In this document: positions 43,150 to 52,018 of the stretch, piece after piece
Layout of the letters: each line of letters starts with the position of its first letter
Numbering within the stretch: position 1 is the stretch's first letter
Assembly: GCA_964457335.1 (NCBI GenBank)
Contig: CAYWGD010000024.1
Span: forward strand, 1-64,000
Origin: CAJBVW01 sp964457335
Lineage (GTDB): Bacteria; Myxococcota_A; UBA796; SXON01
Direction of reading: 5' to 3'
DNA length: 64,000 bases
The notes under the pieces: model-generated
Database searches by the model: none
What the model was told of the DNA's origin: nothing
Seen by the model: the letters and a program-made list of their open reading frames with translations, nothing else
Made by a program: the position numbers and the translations under genes

Positions 43150-45495
43150 ATGCCTCGCCGTCTCTTTTCTCTGCTCGCCCTCTCCCTCGCGGGCTGTGAC
43201 GCCGGCCTCCTCCGCCTGCGGGTCGTCGACGAGGGGGGGACGCCCATCTCCGGCGCCACCGTCGAGACCCCGTCCTCCCGCTGGATCACCGGCGCGGACG
43301 GCATCGTCCTCGTCACGCCGGAGGAGCGCCCCGCCCTCGCCACCGTGTCCGCCGCCACCTTCCTCGCGGAGCCCGTGCCCCTCGGCGCCGCGGAGAGCGG
43401 CACCGTGGACGTGCGCCTCCTGTCGTCCTCGGGGCGCTTCGTCCTCCACTCCACCGGCGACGTGATGATGGGGCGCCGCTACGTCACCCCCGAGGAGGGG
43501 GCCCCGCTGCTGGATCCCGCCGACGACGGGGAGTCCGCCGAGGCCCTGGTCTCGGACATCGCCCCGGCGCTCGCCCTCGCCGACCTCGTCACCGTCAACC
43601 TCGAGACCGTCGTGGGCGACTTCACGGACGACGAGGCCTACCCCGGCAAGCGCTGGCTCCTCCAGACGCCGCCCTCGGCGCTCTCGGCCTTCGGGCCCTT
43701 GGGCGTCGACGTGGCCGGGCTCGCCAACAACCACCAGCGCGACTGGATGGACGCCGGCGTCACGAGCACGCTCGCCGAGCTCGACGCGCGGCGCGTCGCG
43801 CACGTCGGCTCGGGCGAAGACGCCGACACGGCCCTCGATCCGCTCATCCTCGACGTCGACGGCGTGCGGGTGGGCATCGTCGCCTACACCTCGGTCGACG
43901 GCGACTACGTCAACGACCAGTACCCGCTCGACGGCGACGCCGCGCCCGACCCGCTCCCCGCGGACACCGCGTTCCAGTGGGAGCCCCGCACCTGGGGCGC
44001 CCCCGAGTACGGCGTGGACGTGGCGGACCGCCGCATCGGGAGCGCGTGGGCGGCCATCGAGGACGCGGAGGACCAGCTCTCCGACACCGACCGCGCCGCG
44101 CTCTGGGCGTCGGCCGTGGCCGTCTACCCCGAGCTCCAGGACTGGGTGGCCCGCCGCGGACACGGCGGGGCCGCCCGCTGGGACGACGACGCCCCCGCGC
44201 GCATCGCCGCCGTCCGCGAGCGCGTCGACCTGCTCGTGGTGCAGCTCCACATGGGCTACCAGTTCGCGGCCGTGCCCGGCGAGGGCGTGAAGGACGCCGC
44301 CTACGCCGCCGTCGACGCCGGCGCCGACCTCGTCGTGTGCCACCACCCGCACGTGCTGCAGGGCTTCGAGTGGTACCAGGACAAGCTCATCGCCTGGAGC
44401 CTCGGGAATTTCCTGTTCGACCAGGACTTCCTCTCCACGTTCCGGTCCGCGTTCCTGCGCACCGTGTGGGAGGGCGGCACCCTCGTCCAGGCGCGGATCG
44501 TACCGATGATGCTCGACCGCTACCGGCCCGTCCCCGTCGTGGACGGCACCGGGCGCGACGTGGCGCGGCTCCTCTACGAGGCGAGCCTCACCGACGCGCG
44601 GTCCAAACGCGGCGACGACCTCGGCGTGCGGCCCGTCGCGGAGGGGGACGGCGCGCCGGGCCCCGGCTTCGTGTTCGAGCACGGCACCGCGCGGCTCACC
44701 GACGGTGCCCCGGACGCCGAGCGCGTCGAGGTCTCCGTCGGGTCGACCGGCATCGCCGCGCTGCCCCGCGACGCGCTGGTGCGCCGCCGGCTCGTGGACG
44801 ATCCCGCGGGCGGCGTGCTGGTCGGCCGCGACGTGTCCGGCTTCGGGAGCTTCGAGGACGAGTCGGCCGACGTCGTCGCCGGTGCCCCCGAGGCCGCCCT
44901 CGCCTGGACCTGGTCCTCGGACGACATCGTGCTGGACACGCTGAAGCCGCTCGCCGGGCGCGCCTCGCTGGTCTACGCCCGCGACCGCTGGAACGACGAG
45001 CGCGTCTCCGCGCGCATGATCGCCCGCGTGCCGCTGCCGGCCCACCGGCTCTACGCCGACGGCGACGGTCTCGTCCCCCGCGACGGCGACGCCACCTACT
45101 CCGTGCGCCTCCTCGCGCGCCGCGAGGGCGACCCCGCCACGCTCACCGTGCGGCTCGTCCTCTACTACTTCGACGACCTGAACCCCACCGAGGATCCCGA
45201 GTCCACCGTGCTCGGCGAGGTGGAGCTCTCCGCCGAGCCCGGCACCGCCACGGGGGAGCTGCTCCTCGACGTGGATCCCTCCGCCTTCGCGCCGGTCGGC
45301 GGGCTGCGGCCGAACGCGGCGCTCCTCTACGTGTCGGTCGAGCCGCCCGAGGCCGGCGCGTCGGTCGTGCGCGTCGACGACGTCGCGCTCATCGAGTGGC
45401 GCCCGGCCGCCGAGGAGCCCTCCGGCTGGGGCGCGCTCGACTGGGTGCGCGCGCCCGCGGGGACGACGCTCGAGGTCGACGTCCTGCCGATGTAG
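43150..45495 (+). CDS. pgsA: CapA/PgsA-like lipoprotein (PGA_cap metallophosphatase-like fold)
   Basis: A 781-residue lipoprotein (LALSLAGC lipobox, about 9-16). A ~75-residue beta domain precedes the PGA_cap domain (about 95-440), with the family signatures GDVMMGRRY (near 103), VNLET, LANNHQRDWMD (near 192), HMGYQF (near 367), HHPHVLQGFE (near 398) and SLGNFLFDQ. CapA/PgsA proteins are needed for poly-gamma-glutamate assembly or transport and have a calcineurin-like fold. A ~330-residue C-terminal beta region is extra. The ATG at 43150, after GGGAGCGGGAG, begins the signal peptide. It is divergent from the synthase operon. Confidence 0.88.
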   Translation: MPRRLFSLLALSLAGCDAGLLRLRVVDEGGTPISGATVETPSSRWITGADGIVLVTPEERPALATVSAATFLAEPVPLGAAESGTVDVRLLSSSGRFVLHSTGDVMMGRRYVTPEEGAPLLDPADDGESAEALVSDIAPALALADLVTVNLETVVGDFTDDEAYPGKRWLLQTPPSALSAFGPLGVDVAGLANNHQRDWMDAGVTSTLAELDARRVAHVGSGEDADTALDPLILDVDGVRVGIVAYTSVDGDYVNDQYPLDGDAAPDPLPADTAFQWEPRTWGAPEYGVDVADRRIGSAWAAIEDAEDQLSDTDRAALWASAVAVYPELQDWVARRGHGGAARWDDDAPARIAAVRERVDLLVVQLHMGYQFAAVPGEGVKDAAYAAVDAGADLVVCHHPHVLQGFEWYQDKLIAWSLGNFLFDQDFLSTFRSAFLRTVWEGGTLVQARIVPMMLDRYRPVPVVDGTGRDVARLLYEASLTDARSKRGDDLGVRPVAEGDGAPGPGFVFEHGTARLTDGAPDAERVEVSVGSTGIAALPRDALVRRRLVDDPAGGVLVGRDVSGFGSFEDESADVVAGAPEAALAWTWSSDDIVLDTLKPLAGRASLVYARDRWNDERVSARMIARVPLPAHRLYADGDGLVPRDGDATYSVRLLARREGDPATLTVRLVLYYFDDLNPTEDPESTVLGEVELSAEPGTATGELLLDVDPSAFAPVGGLRPNAALLYVSVEPPEAGASVVRVDDVALIEWRPAAEEPSGWGALDWVRAPAGTTLEVDVLPM

Positions 45496-45506
45496 GGGAT
45501 TTTCTT

Positions 45507-45547
45507 CTTGGGGCGGGGGGGGCTCACCGCCCCCCCGCAACGCCCCC
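45507..45547 (+). repeat. G-tract hairpin repeat, copy C (behind the CapA gene)
   Basis: CTTGGGGC, G8, loop CTCAC, then GC7 and GCAACGCCCCC, 11 bases after the CapA stop. Flanks are identical to the other copies. A T-rich stretch (TTTTCTT) precedes rather than follows the stem. Confidence 0.7.
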
Positions 45548-45606
45548 GCACCTGCGTGATGGAGGAGGGAGCCCGGATGGCCCACCTGCCATCACGGCCC
45601 GACCAA

Positions 45607-45629
45607 GGGCTCGCCATCGAGGCGAGCCC
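45607..45629. terminator. Inverted repeat between hairpin copies C and D
   Basis: GGGCTCGCC (45607-45615) and GGCGAGCCC (45621-45629) form a perfect 9-bp stem with loop ATCGA in the 267-bp convergent gap 45496-45762. No T-run is present. It may act as a bidirectional terminator; no gene is seen in the gap. Confidence 0.45.
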
Positions 45630-45712
45630 GACTCGGGACGGGCGCGAGGCCGCTCGGAGCGCCCGGCGCCGGGGCCCCGCGCGCGCCCCCGGCGCGCGTG
45701 GGGGTAAGCGCC

Positions 45713-45753
45713 GGGGGGGGGCGTTGCGGGGGGCGGAGCCCCCCGCCCCAAGA
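45713..45753 (-). repeat. G-tract hairpin repeat, copy D (behind the lamin-tail lipoprotein)
   Basis: On the minus strand: TCTTGGGGC, G6, loop CTCCG, C6 and GCAACGCCCCCCC, starting about 9 bases after the stop of the minus-strand gene. It faces copy C across a 165-bp interval. Confidence 0.7.
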
Positions 45754-45762
45754 GAAAGAGGC

Positions 45763-46350
45763 CTACTCCCCGGCCTCGTTCGACGCGCCCGGCGTGCCCA
45801 TCGACACGTAGTGCCAGCCGTCCTCCTCGGAGCCGTCGGCGACGCGCGCGGCCGACACGTCGGGGAGCATGTCGTGGTAGTCGATCCAGTCGGCGCGGCG
45901 GCCCTCCGGCGTGAACAGCGCGAGCTCCTCGCCGTCGGAGGACAGCGCGAAGGCGAGGTGGGTGGGGCCGAGCGCGGGCAGCCCGTCGGCGGCCAGCACG
46001 AGGAAGCCGTTCGCCGGGACGATCAGCGACGCGGCGAAGACGTGCGTCGAGGGCACCGTCACGTCGTCGCTGATCGACCAGCCGAGGAGATCGACGTCCT
46101 CGCCGCCGTCGTTGTAGAGCTCGATCCAGTCGGGAAAGCTGCCGTCGTCCGCGGCCCAGGCGGTCTCGTTGTCCGCCATGAGCTCGTTGACGGAGAGCGC
46201 GGGCGTGGCGGCGGGCTCGCCGGAGTCGTCCGGTCCGTGGGAGTCGTCGGGCGTGCCGGAGCTGTCCGCGCCGGCGGGGGGCGCCCCGTCGTCCGTCGCG
46301 GCGCACCCGACGAGGGTGAGTGGAAAAAAGAGGAGGAGGAAGTCACGCAT
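45763..46350 (-). CDS. Lipoprotein with lamin-tail domain (LTD)
   Basis: A 195-residue lipoprotein: lipobox LTLVGC (about 11-16), an acidic Asp/Ser/Gly/Pro linker (about 20-50), then an LTD fold (about 52-165) with the family start LSVNELMADN, DWIELYNDGGEDVDLLGWSISDD and a final DGWHYVSMGTPGASNE. LTDs occur in secreted bacterial proteins, often with CotH or nuclease domains, and are thought to bind other surface molecules. It is divergent from a CotH gene only 39 bp away, so the two are likely coregulated. Confidence 0.88.
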   Translation of the reverse strand: MRDFLLLFFPLTLVGCAATDDGAPPAGADSSGTPDDSHGPDDSGEPAATPALSVNELMADNETAWAADDGSFPDWIELYNDGGEDVDLLGWSISDDVTVPSTHVFAASLIVPANGFLVLAADGLPALGPTHLAFALSSDGEELALFTPEGRRADWIDYHDMLPDVSAARVADGSEEDGWHYVSMGTPGASNEAGE

Positions 46351-46389
46351 TGTCTCAACACCCCGGGAGGCAGTGCGTAGCTAAGCACC

Positions 46390-48351
46390 ATGTTCCTCTG
46401 CCTCCTCGCCTGTGTCTCGCCCTTCCAGAATCCAGTAGATCCGCCGATTCTCGAAATTCTCCCGGACGCCGGCGAGGGCGAGACGCCCGAATCCCTGCCC
46501 GAGGGGGACGCCCGCGAGGAGGAGCTGCCCTCGACGAAGCTGACCTTCGACCACGCCCGCGGGCTCTACTACGACCCGTTCACCGTCACGATCGCCACGG
46601 ACCTCACCGAGGGCGAGCTCCTCTACACGCTCGACGGCAGCGACCCCGCCGAGCACGGCGTCGTGTACGACGGGCCCGTGAGCGTGACCACGACGACCAT
46701 CCTGCGCGCCACCGTGGTCGTGGACGACGCGCCCGTGGTCCCGACCGTCACGGCCACCTACCTGTTCCCGGCGCACGTGCCGGACCAGGAGGCCCCCGAG
46801 GACTGGCCGCGGCAGTGGTGGACCGACGAGATCGGCGGCCCCTGGGACGCCGACTACGAGATGGACGAGGAGGTGACCTCGAGCGCGAGCTGGCAGGCCC
46901 ACGCGATCTTCGAGGAGCTCCCGATCCTCTCGGTGGTGGTCGACCCGGACGAGCTCTGGGACGAGCGGCGCGGCATGCACGAGAACCCGATGGAGGTCGG
47001 CGAGTTGTGGGAGCGCGCCGCCTCGGTGGAGCTCATCGACGGCGACGCCGGGTTCACGATCGACTGCGGCATCCGCTTGCACGGCGGCACCAGCCGCGAG
47101 CCGGAGAAGACGCCGAAGAAGGCCTTCCGGCTCCACTTCCGCGGGGAGCGCGGCCCCGAGACGCTGGAGTACAAGGTGTTCCCGGACAGCGACCGGACGA
47201 GCTTCGAGAAGCTCGTGCTGCGCGCCGGTTACAACCGCAGCTGGGGCCACTTCGAGCACATCGGTCGGAAGCGCGCCGACTACGTCCGCGAGCGCTTCGG
47301 ACACGAGGTGTACCGGGGGATGGGGTACGAGGCGCCGCACGTGCGGCACGTGCACCTGTTCCTCGACGGGCTGTACTGGGGGCTCTACCAGATCGAGGAG
47401 CGCCCCGACGCCGACTTCCTGGCCGCCTACGTGGGCGGCACCCCCGACAGCTGGGACGTGCTGAACATGGGGGAGGTCATGGCCGGGGACGACGTGGCCT
47501 GGCGGGAGCTCCTGGATCTCATCCACGGGGATCTGAGCAGCCCCGAGGCCTACGCCGAGGTGGAGGCCCGCCTCGATCTCGAGCGCTTCGCCGACTACGT
47601 CCTGCTCGAGTACACCCTCGGGAACGTGGACTGGCCGGACCGCAACTGGTACGCGGCGCGCCCGCGCGAAGAGGGCGGCCGCTGGGTCTTCCACACCTGG
47701 GACAGCGAGTTCATCATCCCGAACTCCGACTACTTCTGGATCTACGCGGAGGAGGACGATCCCGGCGAGATCATGAACTCGCTCCGTGCCAACGAGGAGT
47801 TCCGGATCCTGTTCGCGGACGCCATCTACCGCCACCTGTCGCCGGGCGCGGCGCTCTCGCCCGAGGTGCTGATCCCGCTGTTCCAGTCGCTCGCCGACCC
47901 CATCGTGCCGGGGATCATCGCGGAGTCGGCGCGCTGGGGCGACCACTGGCGGGACGTCCGCGGGGACATCACCGCCGAGGTCTACACCTACGACACGCAC
48001 TGGCTCGGGGAGCTCGACCGCATCACGCGCGTGTTCTTCCCGCCCCGGAACACCTACGCCCTCGCGACGTACCGGGCCGAGGGCCTCTACCCGCCGATGG
48101 ACCCGCCGGTGGCGTCTCCCGGGGCGGGGGCCGTCGAGGCGGGCGACACCGTCACGCTCACGGTGCCCGAGGGCGAGGTCTGGTACACGACCGACGGGAC
48201 GGACCCCCGCGCGCGGGGCGGCGACGTGGCCGACACCGCGCGCCGGTATACCGCGCCCTTCCAGCTGACCACGGACACGACCGTGCGTACTCGCGTGCTG
48301 ACGACCGCCGGGTGGAGCGCGCTGGCCGAGGTCGCGTACACGGTGAATTGA
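46390..48351 (+). CDS. CotH-like kinase lipoprotein with chitobiase-type C-terminal domains
   Basis: A 653-residue lipoprotein (LLACVS lipobox near residue 8). An N-terminal beta domain (about 50-125; LLYTLDGSDPAE) is of the CHB_HEX_C type, repeated at the C-terminus (about 580-650; VWYTTDGTDP). Between them is a CotH kinase domain (about 175-540): KKAFRLHFRGE, LRAGYNRSW, VRHVHLFLDGLYWGLYQIEERPD, FADYVLLEYTLGNVDWPDRNWYAAR and WVFHTWDSEF. CotH proteins phosphorylate secreted proteins. A TAGCTA -10-like element lies only about 7 bases before the ATG, implying a very short leader. Confidence 0.9.
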   Translation: MFLCLLACVSPFQNPVDPPILEILPDAGEGETPESLPEGDAREEELPSTKLTFDHARGLYYDPFTVTIATDLTEGELLYTLDGSDPAEHGVVYDGPVSVTTTTILRATVVVDDAPVVPTVTATYLFPAHVPDQEAPEDWPRQWWTDEIGGPWDADYEMDEEVTSSASWQAHAIFEELPILSVVVDPDELWDERRGMHENPMEVGELWERAASVELIDGDAGFTIDCGIRLHGGTSREPEKTPKKAFRLHFRGERGPETLEYKVFPDSDRTSFEKLVLRAGYNRSWGHFEHIGRKRADYVRERFGHEVYRGMGYEAPHVRHVHLFLDGLYWGLYQIEERPDADFLAAYVGGTPDSWDVLNMGEVMAGDDVAWRELLDLIHGDLSSPEAYAEVEARLDLERFADYVLLEYTLGNVDWPDRNWYAARPREEGGRWVFHTWDSEFIIPNSDYFWIYAEEDDPGEIMNSLRANEEFRILFADAIYRHLSPGAALSPEVLIPLFQSLADPIVPGIIAESARWGDHWRDVRGDITAEVYTYDTHWLGELDRITRVFFPPRNTYALATYRAEGLYPPMDPPVASPGAGAVEAGDTVTLTVPEGEVWYTTDGTDPRARGGDVADTARRYTAPFQLTTDTTVRTRVLTTAGWSALAEVAYTVN

Positions 48352-48361
48352 GGCGAGTGGT

Positions 48362-49018
48362 TCAGGACCGGCCGAGGAAGATCACGTGCCGGGCGCCCTT
48401 GCCGGCGTGGGCGCGGACGCGGTGCACCTCGGGGCGCAGCCCCGCGCGCTCGAGGCGCTTGGGGAAGTCGGGGGCGTCGTAGGCCGACCAGTAGGCGACG
48501 ACGCCGCCGGGACGCAGCGCCATGCGCGCGCGCTTGAGGCCCTCGGGCGCGTACAGCGCGGCGTTGCCGGCCTGGGTGAAGGCGTCGGGGCCGTTGTCCA
48601 CGTCCAGGAGGATCACGTCCCAGGTTCCCGGCGTTGCGCGCAGCACCGCGGTCACGTCGTCGACCACCAGCGTGACGCGGGGATCGTCGAGGGGGTGGCC
48701 GGCGAGGGGCCCGAGCGGGCCGCGGTTCCAGTCCACGACCGCGGCGGCGAGCTCGCACACCGTGACGCGCCCGCCTGCCGGCAGGTTTTCGAGCGCGGCG
48801 CGGAGCGTGAACCCCATGCCCAGGCCGCCGACGAGCACGCGCGCGTCGGGACGCGACACGCGCGCGAGCCGCGCCATCTCCTCCTCGGAGCCGTGCATGC
48901 GGCTCGACATCAGGTCGGCGCCGCCCGCGCGGATGAGCCACTCCTCGCCGCGCTGGTGGAGCGAGAGCGAGGTGCCGTCGGCGGTGACGGCGGTCGCGAC
49001 GGTCAGGAGCGGACGCAC
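48362..49018 (-). CDS. Spermidine synthase-like methyltransferase-fold protein
   Basis: A 218-residue class I methyltransferase-fold protein with VLVGGLGMGFTLRAALE (SAM/dcSAM-binding glycine motif, about 61-77), an acidic strand end (VTVCELAAAVVDWN) and DVILLDVDNGPD (about 133-144), which resembles spermidine synthase active-site spacing. The N-terminal beta-hairpin domain of SpeE is short. Aminopropyl transfer or SAM-dependent methylation are both possible. It is convergent with the CotH gene (10 bp apart) and lies 27 bp behind the second CotH gene on the same strand. Confidence 0.82.
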   Translation of the reverse strand: MRPLLTVATAVTADGTSLSLHQRGEEWLIRAGGADLMSSRMHGSEEEMARLARVSRPDARVLVGGLGMGFTLRAALENLPAGGRVTVCELAAAVVDWNRGPLGPLAGHPLDDPRVTLVVDDVTAVLRATPGTWDVILLDVDNGPDAFTQAGNAALYAPEGLKRARMALRPGGVVAYWSAYDAPDFPKRLERAGLRPEVHRVRAHAGKGARHVIFLGRS

Positions 49019-49045
49019 GCGGCGGACTAACCCGCCGGTGCGCGG

Positions 49046-50314
49046 CTACTCCAGGCCCATCTGGCCCCGCACGCGGTCGGGCCAGTTCTGGATGCGCGTG
49101 AGGAGCGCGGTGCGCGCCGCGGTCACCTGGGACTCGGTGTAGGGGCGGCGCGGGTCCTCCTCGAGGAGCGGCGCGGAGAGCTCCCACACGTCGAGCGCCC
49201 AGCTCTCGACGTCGAAGCTCTCGTAGGTCGCGAGCGCGTCGGTGGTGTGCTGGTAGAGGGCCTCGACGCAGTCCGCGTCGTCCATGCAGCCCGCGGCGAC
49301 GGCGCCTTCGGCGTAGCTCCACTGCATGCCGGTGTCCCAGCTCTCGTCCATGCCCCAGGGGGAGAAGTCGAAGCGGTTGTCGCCCGGCTGGCGGTACACG
49401 AAGTAGTCGTTGAGGTTGTAGGGGTAGCCGTCGCGGTTGCCGATCGCGATGCTGTAGGCCCAGAAGTCGAGGAAGTTGTCCATGTCGAGGACGGTGTCGG
49501 CCTCCTCGAGGAAGGCGTCGGCGGGCGCGCCGTTGAGCGTCTGGCGGACCGTGTCGAGCGCGGCCTCGTCGCCGGGCCCGCACACGAGCTCGAAGTACTG
49601 GGTGCCGCGGCGCGTGAAGTCGGCGTAGTCGTTGCCTTCCCAGAGGTCGCCCGAGCCGTCGCCGTAGCGGCGCTCCAAGAGGTGGTCGTCCATCGACTCC
49701 AGGTTGGTGTAGAGCCCGAAGAGCTCGCCGTTGACGCTCACGCGGGCGTAGTTGAGGCGGGGGACGGCCAGGCCGGCTGCGCTCCAGAGCGCGTAGCCGA
49801 TCATCTCCTTGGACTGCGTCGGGTCGCCCACCATGTTGTTCAGCGTCAGCCGTTCGAGCGTCGCGAACTTCTGCCCCTGTACGTACTCGTTGAACTTCAC
49901 CTTGAAGGCCGGCTTGCCGTCGAAGTCCTGGTAGCTCGAGCTCCCCTTGAGCCGGATCCCCACGGTGTCGAAGCGCGTCCCGTTGATCACGACGTTGCCC
50001 ACGACGTACTCGAAGGGGTCGCGACGCAGGGCGCGCAGCTCGTCGTCCCCGAGCTCGAGCTCGATCACCTGCACGACCGCCGGGTCGTAGAACGCGGCGT
50101 ACAGGGCCTCGAGCTCCGCCTCGGTGGGGCCCGTGTCCTCGCCGGTGTCGGTGTCCGTGTCGACCCAGGAGGTGTCGCCCTCGATGTGCTCGACGTCGGT
50201 GTCCTCGACGGGGGCGCCCGTGTCGTCCGTCGAGTCGAGAGGGGTCCCGCGTGGCGAGCAGGCGGTCAACAGCAGGGCGAACAGCGGCATCAGCGGTCCC
50301 GCGCGGACCCGCAT
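49046..50314 (-). CDS. Second CotH-like kinase lipoprotein
   Basis: A 422-residue lipoprotein; the lipobox is LLLTACS (about 13-19). A long acidic Asp/Thr linker (about 25-62) precedes a CotH domain (about 75-400): GIRLKGSSSYQDFDGKPAFKVKF, RLTLNNMVGDPT, NYARVSVNGELFGLYTNLESMD, FLDFWAYSIAIGNRDGYPYNLNDYFVY and FSPWGMDESW. It lacks the chitobiase-like domains of the CotH protein at 46.4 kb and is only moderately similar to it, so the two are diverged paralogues. An in-frame ATG at 50290 is an alternative start. The 238 bp upstream (50315-50552) show no other gene. Confidence 0.9.
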   Translation of the reverse strand: MRVRAGPLMPLFALLLTACSPRGTPLDSTDDTGAPVEDTDVEHIEGDTSWVDTDTDTGEDTGPTEAELEALYAAFYDPAVVQVIELELGDDELRALRRDPFEYVVGNVVINGTRFDTVGIRLKGSSSYQDFDGKPAFKVKFNEYVQGQKFATLERLTLNNMVGDPTQSKEMIGYALWSAAGLAVPRLNYARVSVNGELFGLYTNLESMDDHLLERRYGDGSGDLWEGNDYADFTRRGTQYFELVCGPGDEAALDTVRQTLNGAPADAFLEEADTVLDMDNFLDFWAYSIAIGNRDGYPYNLNDYFVYRQPGDNRFDFSPWGMDESWDTGMQWSYAEGAVAAGCMDDADCVEALYQHTTDALATYESFDVESWALDVWELSAPLLEEDPRRPYTESQVTAARTALLTRIQNWPDRVRGQMGLE

Positions 50315-50552
50315 CGTACACCCGGGCCCGGCCGTCCTCGCCCTCGAAAAGTTTCACGGGCGCGTGGCCGCGCGCCTGGGAGCAAGGAGCGCCCGAATTC
50401 GTGCGCGGGCCTCCCCACCCGGGGCGGCCCTCCCCGCGGGTCCCCGCGCCGGTCGCCGAGCCCGCGCACGGGGCCCGTCGCGACGGCGCGGGGGCGGCGA
50501 CGAGCGGATCCCGCCGCCGCGGTAGCGGGACCGCAATGCGGTACGGGCTCCT

Positions 50553-50786
50553 CTAGTCCTCTTCGCGCCGGCCGGACTCGGCGCGCTTGCCCGCTTCGAT
50601 GAGCTCGCGGACGCGCTGGCCGCCCTTGTGCCCGATCTCCGAGTAGCCCTCGGAGCCGAGCTCCTCGCGGCGCTTCTCGCCGCCCATGCGGCCCGCTTCG
50701 CGGACGCTCATCGACCCGCGGTCGGTCTCCTCGGAGGCCTTGGGCGCGCGGGCGGTCTCCCGGTCCAGGTTTCGATCCTTCGGCAT
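50553..50786 (-). CDS. KGG-repeat stress-type protein, short paralogue
   Basis: A 77-residue hydrophilic protein with two Gly-Gly modules (VREAGRMGGEKRREELGSEG and YSEIGHKGGQRVRELIEAG) of the KGG/YciG type. Such proteins are linked to desiccation, acid or oxidative stress and are probably disordered or nucleic-acid associated. The second of two adjacent ATGs (50786) has the better GGAGG spacing. It lies directly behind a longer paralogue and probably shares its transcript. Confidence 0.8.
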   Translation of the reverse strand: MPKDRNLDRETARAPKASEETDRGSMSVREAGRMGGEKRREELGSEGYSEIGHKGGQRVRELIEAGKRAESGRREED

Positions 50787-50854
50787 CATCCCTCCATCAA
50801 GCTGGTGTGCCCGAGGGTCCTCCGCACGGCCTCGTGGCCGCGCGGAGGGGGGCC

Positions 50855-51241
50855 TCATTCGTTCTCGCGGTGGCCGCCGCCCTTGCGGGCCTCGGCTTCC
50901 TTGCCCTCTTCGATGAGCTCGCGGACGCGCTGGCCGCCCTTGTGGCCGATCTCCGAGTAGCCCTCGGGGCCGAGCTGCTCCTTGCGCGCCTCGCCGCCCA
51001 TGCGGCCGATCTCCGAGTAGCCCTCGGGGCCGAGCTGCTCCTTGCGCGTCTCGCCGCCTTTCTTCCCGATCTCCGAGAAGAACTCGGAGCCCCGCTCCCG
51101 CGCGACGGTCTCGCCACCCTTGCGGCCGATCTCCGCGTAGCCCTCGGAGCCGAGCTCCTCGCGACGCTTCTCCCCGCCGAGACGCCCCGCCTCGCGGACG
51201 GTCATATCGCCTCCGCCCTTCCCCTTCTTCTCCTGTGGCAT
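50855..51241 (-). CDS. KGG-repeat stress-type protein, long paralogue
   Basis: A 128-residue protein with five ~20-residue modules of the form GxEGYSEIGxKGGExRKEQL, flanked by Lys/Gly-rich ends. Two central modules are near identical at DNA level (about 50940-51060), pointing to recent 60-bp unit duplication. Function by family: general stress protein of the KGG type; no catalytic residue is expected. GGGAGGG four bases before the ATG at 51241 supports the start. Confidence 0.85.
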   Translation of the reverse strand: MPQEKKGKGGGDMTVREAGRLGGEKRREELGSEGYAEIGRKGGETVARERGSEFFSEIGKKGGETRKEQLGPEGYSEIGRMGGEARKEQLGPEGYSEIGHKGGQRVRELIEEGKEAEARKGGGHRENE

Positions 51242-51648
51242 CGAACCCTCCCCCTTGGCCGTTTATGGCCTGTCGTTTGGGTAGGCATGCCTGGGTGGCA
51301 TGCAACGTCGAGGCCGGCCGTACGCTACCGTTCGTGACAAAACCAACCGGTGGCGCTCGTGGTCATCGTGGGGCGCGCGCTCCGCGGAGGGGGGAGGGGG
51401 GGGCCGCCGGACCGCCCCTTCCCCTCGAACGTGGTCGCCGCGGGCAGCGCGTCCACGAGGAACGGTCGCCGCCCCAGGACGGGGGGCGGCGGCGGGGCGG
51501 CGGCGGGCGGGGCTTCGCGGCCCGGCTCCGGGTCGGGGCGCGCCCCGATCGCAGGGAATCGTCCCGACGGGTTGACGATCGGACCCGCGGGGGGCACGTT
51601 GAGGGGAGATTCGGTGTCCGAGCGCGAGCTCGGCGCCTTTTCCCTACC
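51242..51648. other. 407-bp gap upstream of the tmRNA gene
   Basis: No coding sequence is supported here. It contains a perfect AGGCATGCCT palindrome (51283-51292) and a G-rich stretch (about 51385-51420). A TTGACG (51572-51577) is the only -35-like box near the tmRNA, but no good -10 at 17 bp is seen, so the tmRNA promoter is not resolved. Confidence 0.5.
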
Positions 51649-52018
51649 GGGGGCGTACCGGTTTCGACGGGGTACTGGAAGGCCGAGGGGCGTGGCGAGG
51701 TGCGGGTCGCCTTCATCGATCCAAAAGCAAGCTGCCAACAACAGCAACCACTTCAGCGAGGCCCTCGCGGCTTAGTTGAGGTCCTGGGGCCATAACAGAG
51801 CCCCAGGCGTCCGGTAGAGCGTGATCGAACTCCACTGGGCGTATACCAGATCCGCAGCAGACCCGGGGCCGAGCACCCGCCGGGCGAGCGAAGTTCAAAC
51901 AGGGGGCTCTGACGGTGGCCAAAGGTCACGACACTCGCCGATGAGTTTTCGGCAGGCCACGTATCTCCAGAGTTAGAAGGTGCTTCGGACGCGGGTTCGA
52001 CTCCCGCCGCCTCCACCA
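51649..52018 (+). ncRNA. ssrA: Transfer-messenger RNA (tmRNA)
   Basis: Rescues stalled ribosomes and tags the nascent peptide. The 5' end GGGGGCG (51649-51655) pairs with CGCCTCC (52008-52014) next to the encoded ACCA, with one G-U pair. The conserved GGUUUCGACGGGG follows at the 5' end, and the T arm GCGGG-TTCGACT-CCCGC lies at 51991-52007. The tag frame is ANNSNHFSEALAA, from GCC at 51734 to the TAG at 51773-51775; GCU at 51731 is an alternative resume codon. Its 3' part is the attachment site of the island that follows. Confidence 0.95.

Noticed and set aside
51572..51577. TTGACG as the tmRNA promoter.
   Set aside because: No acceptable -10 at 16-18 bp and it is over 70 bp from the tmRNA 5' end; promoter left unassigned.
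51325..51775. Coding frames across the gap before and into the tmRNA.
   Set aside because: They overlap the structural RNA and a G-rich stretch, with no domain or start signal.
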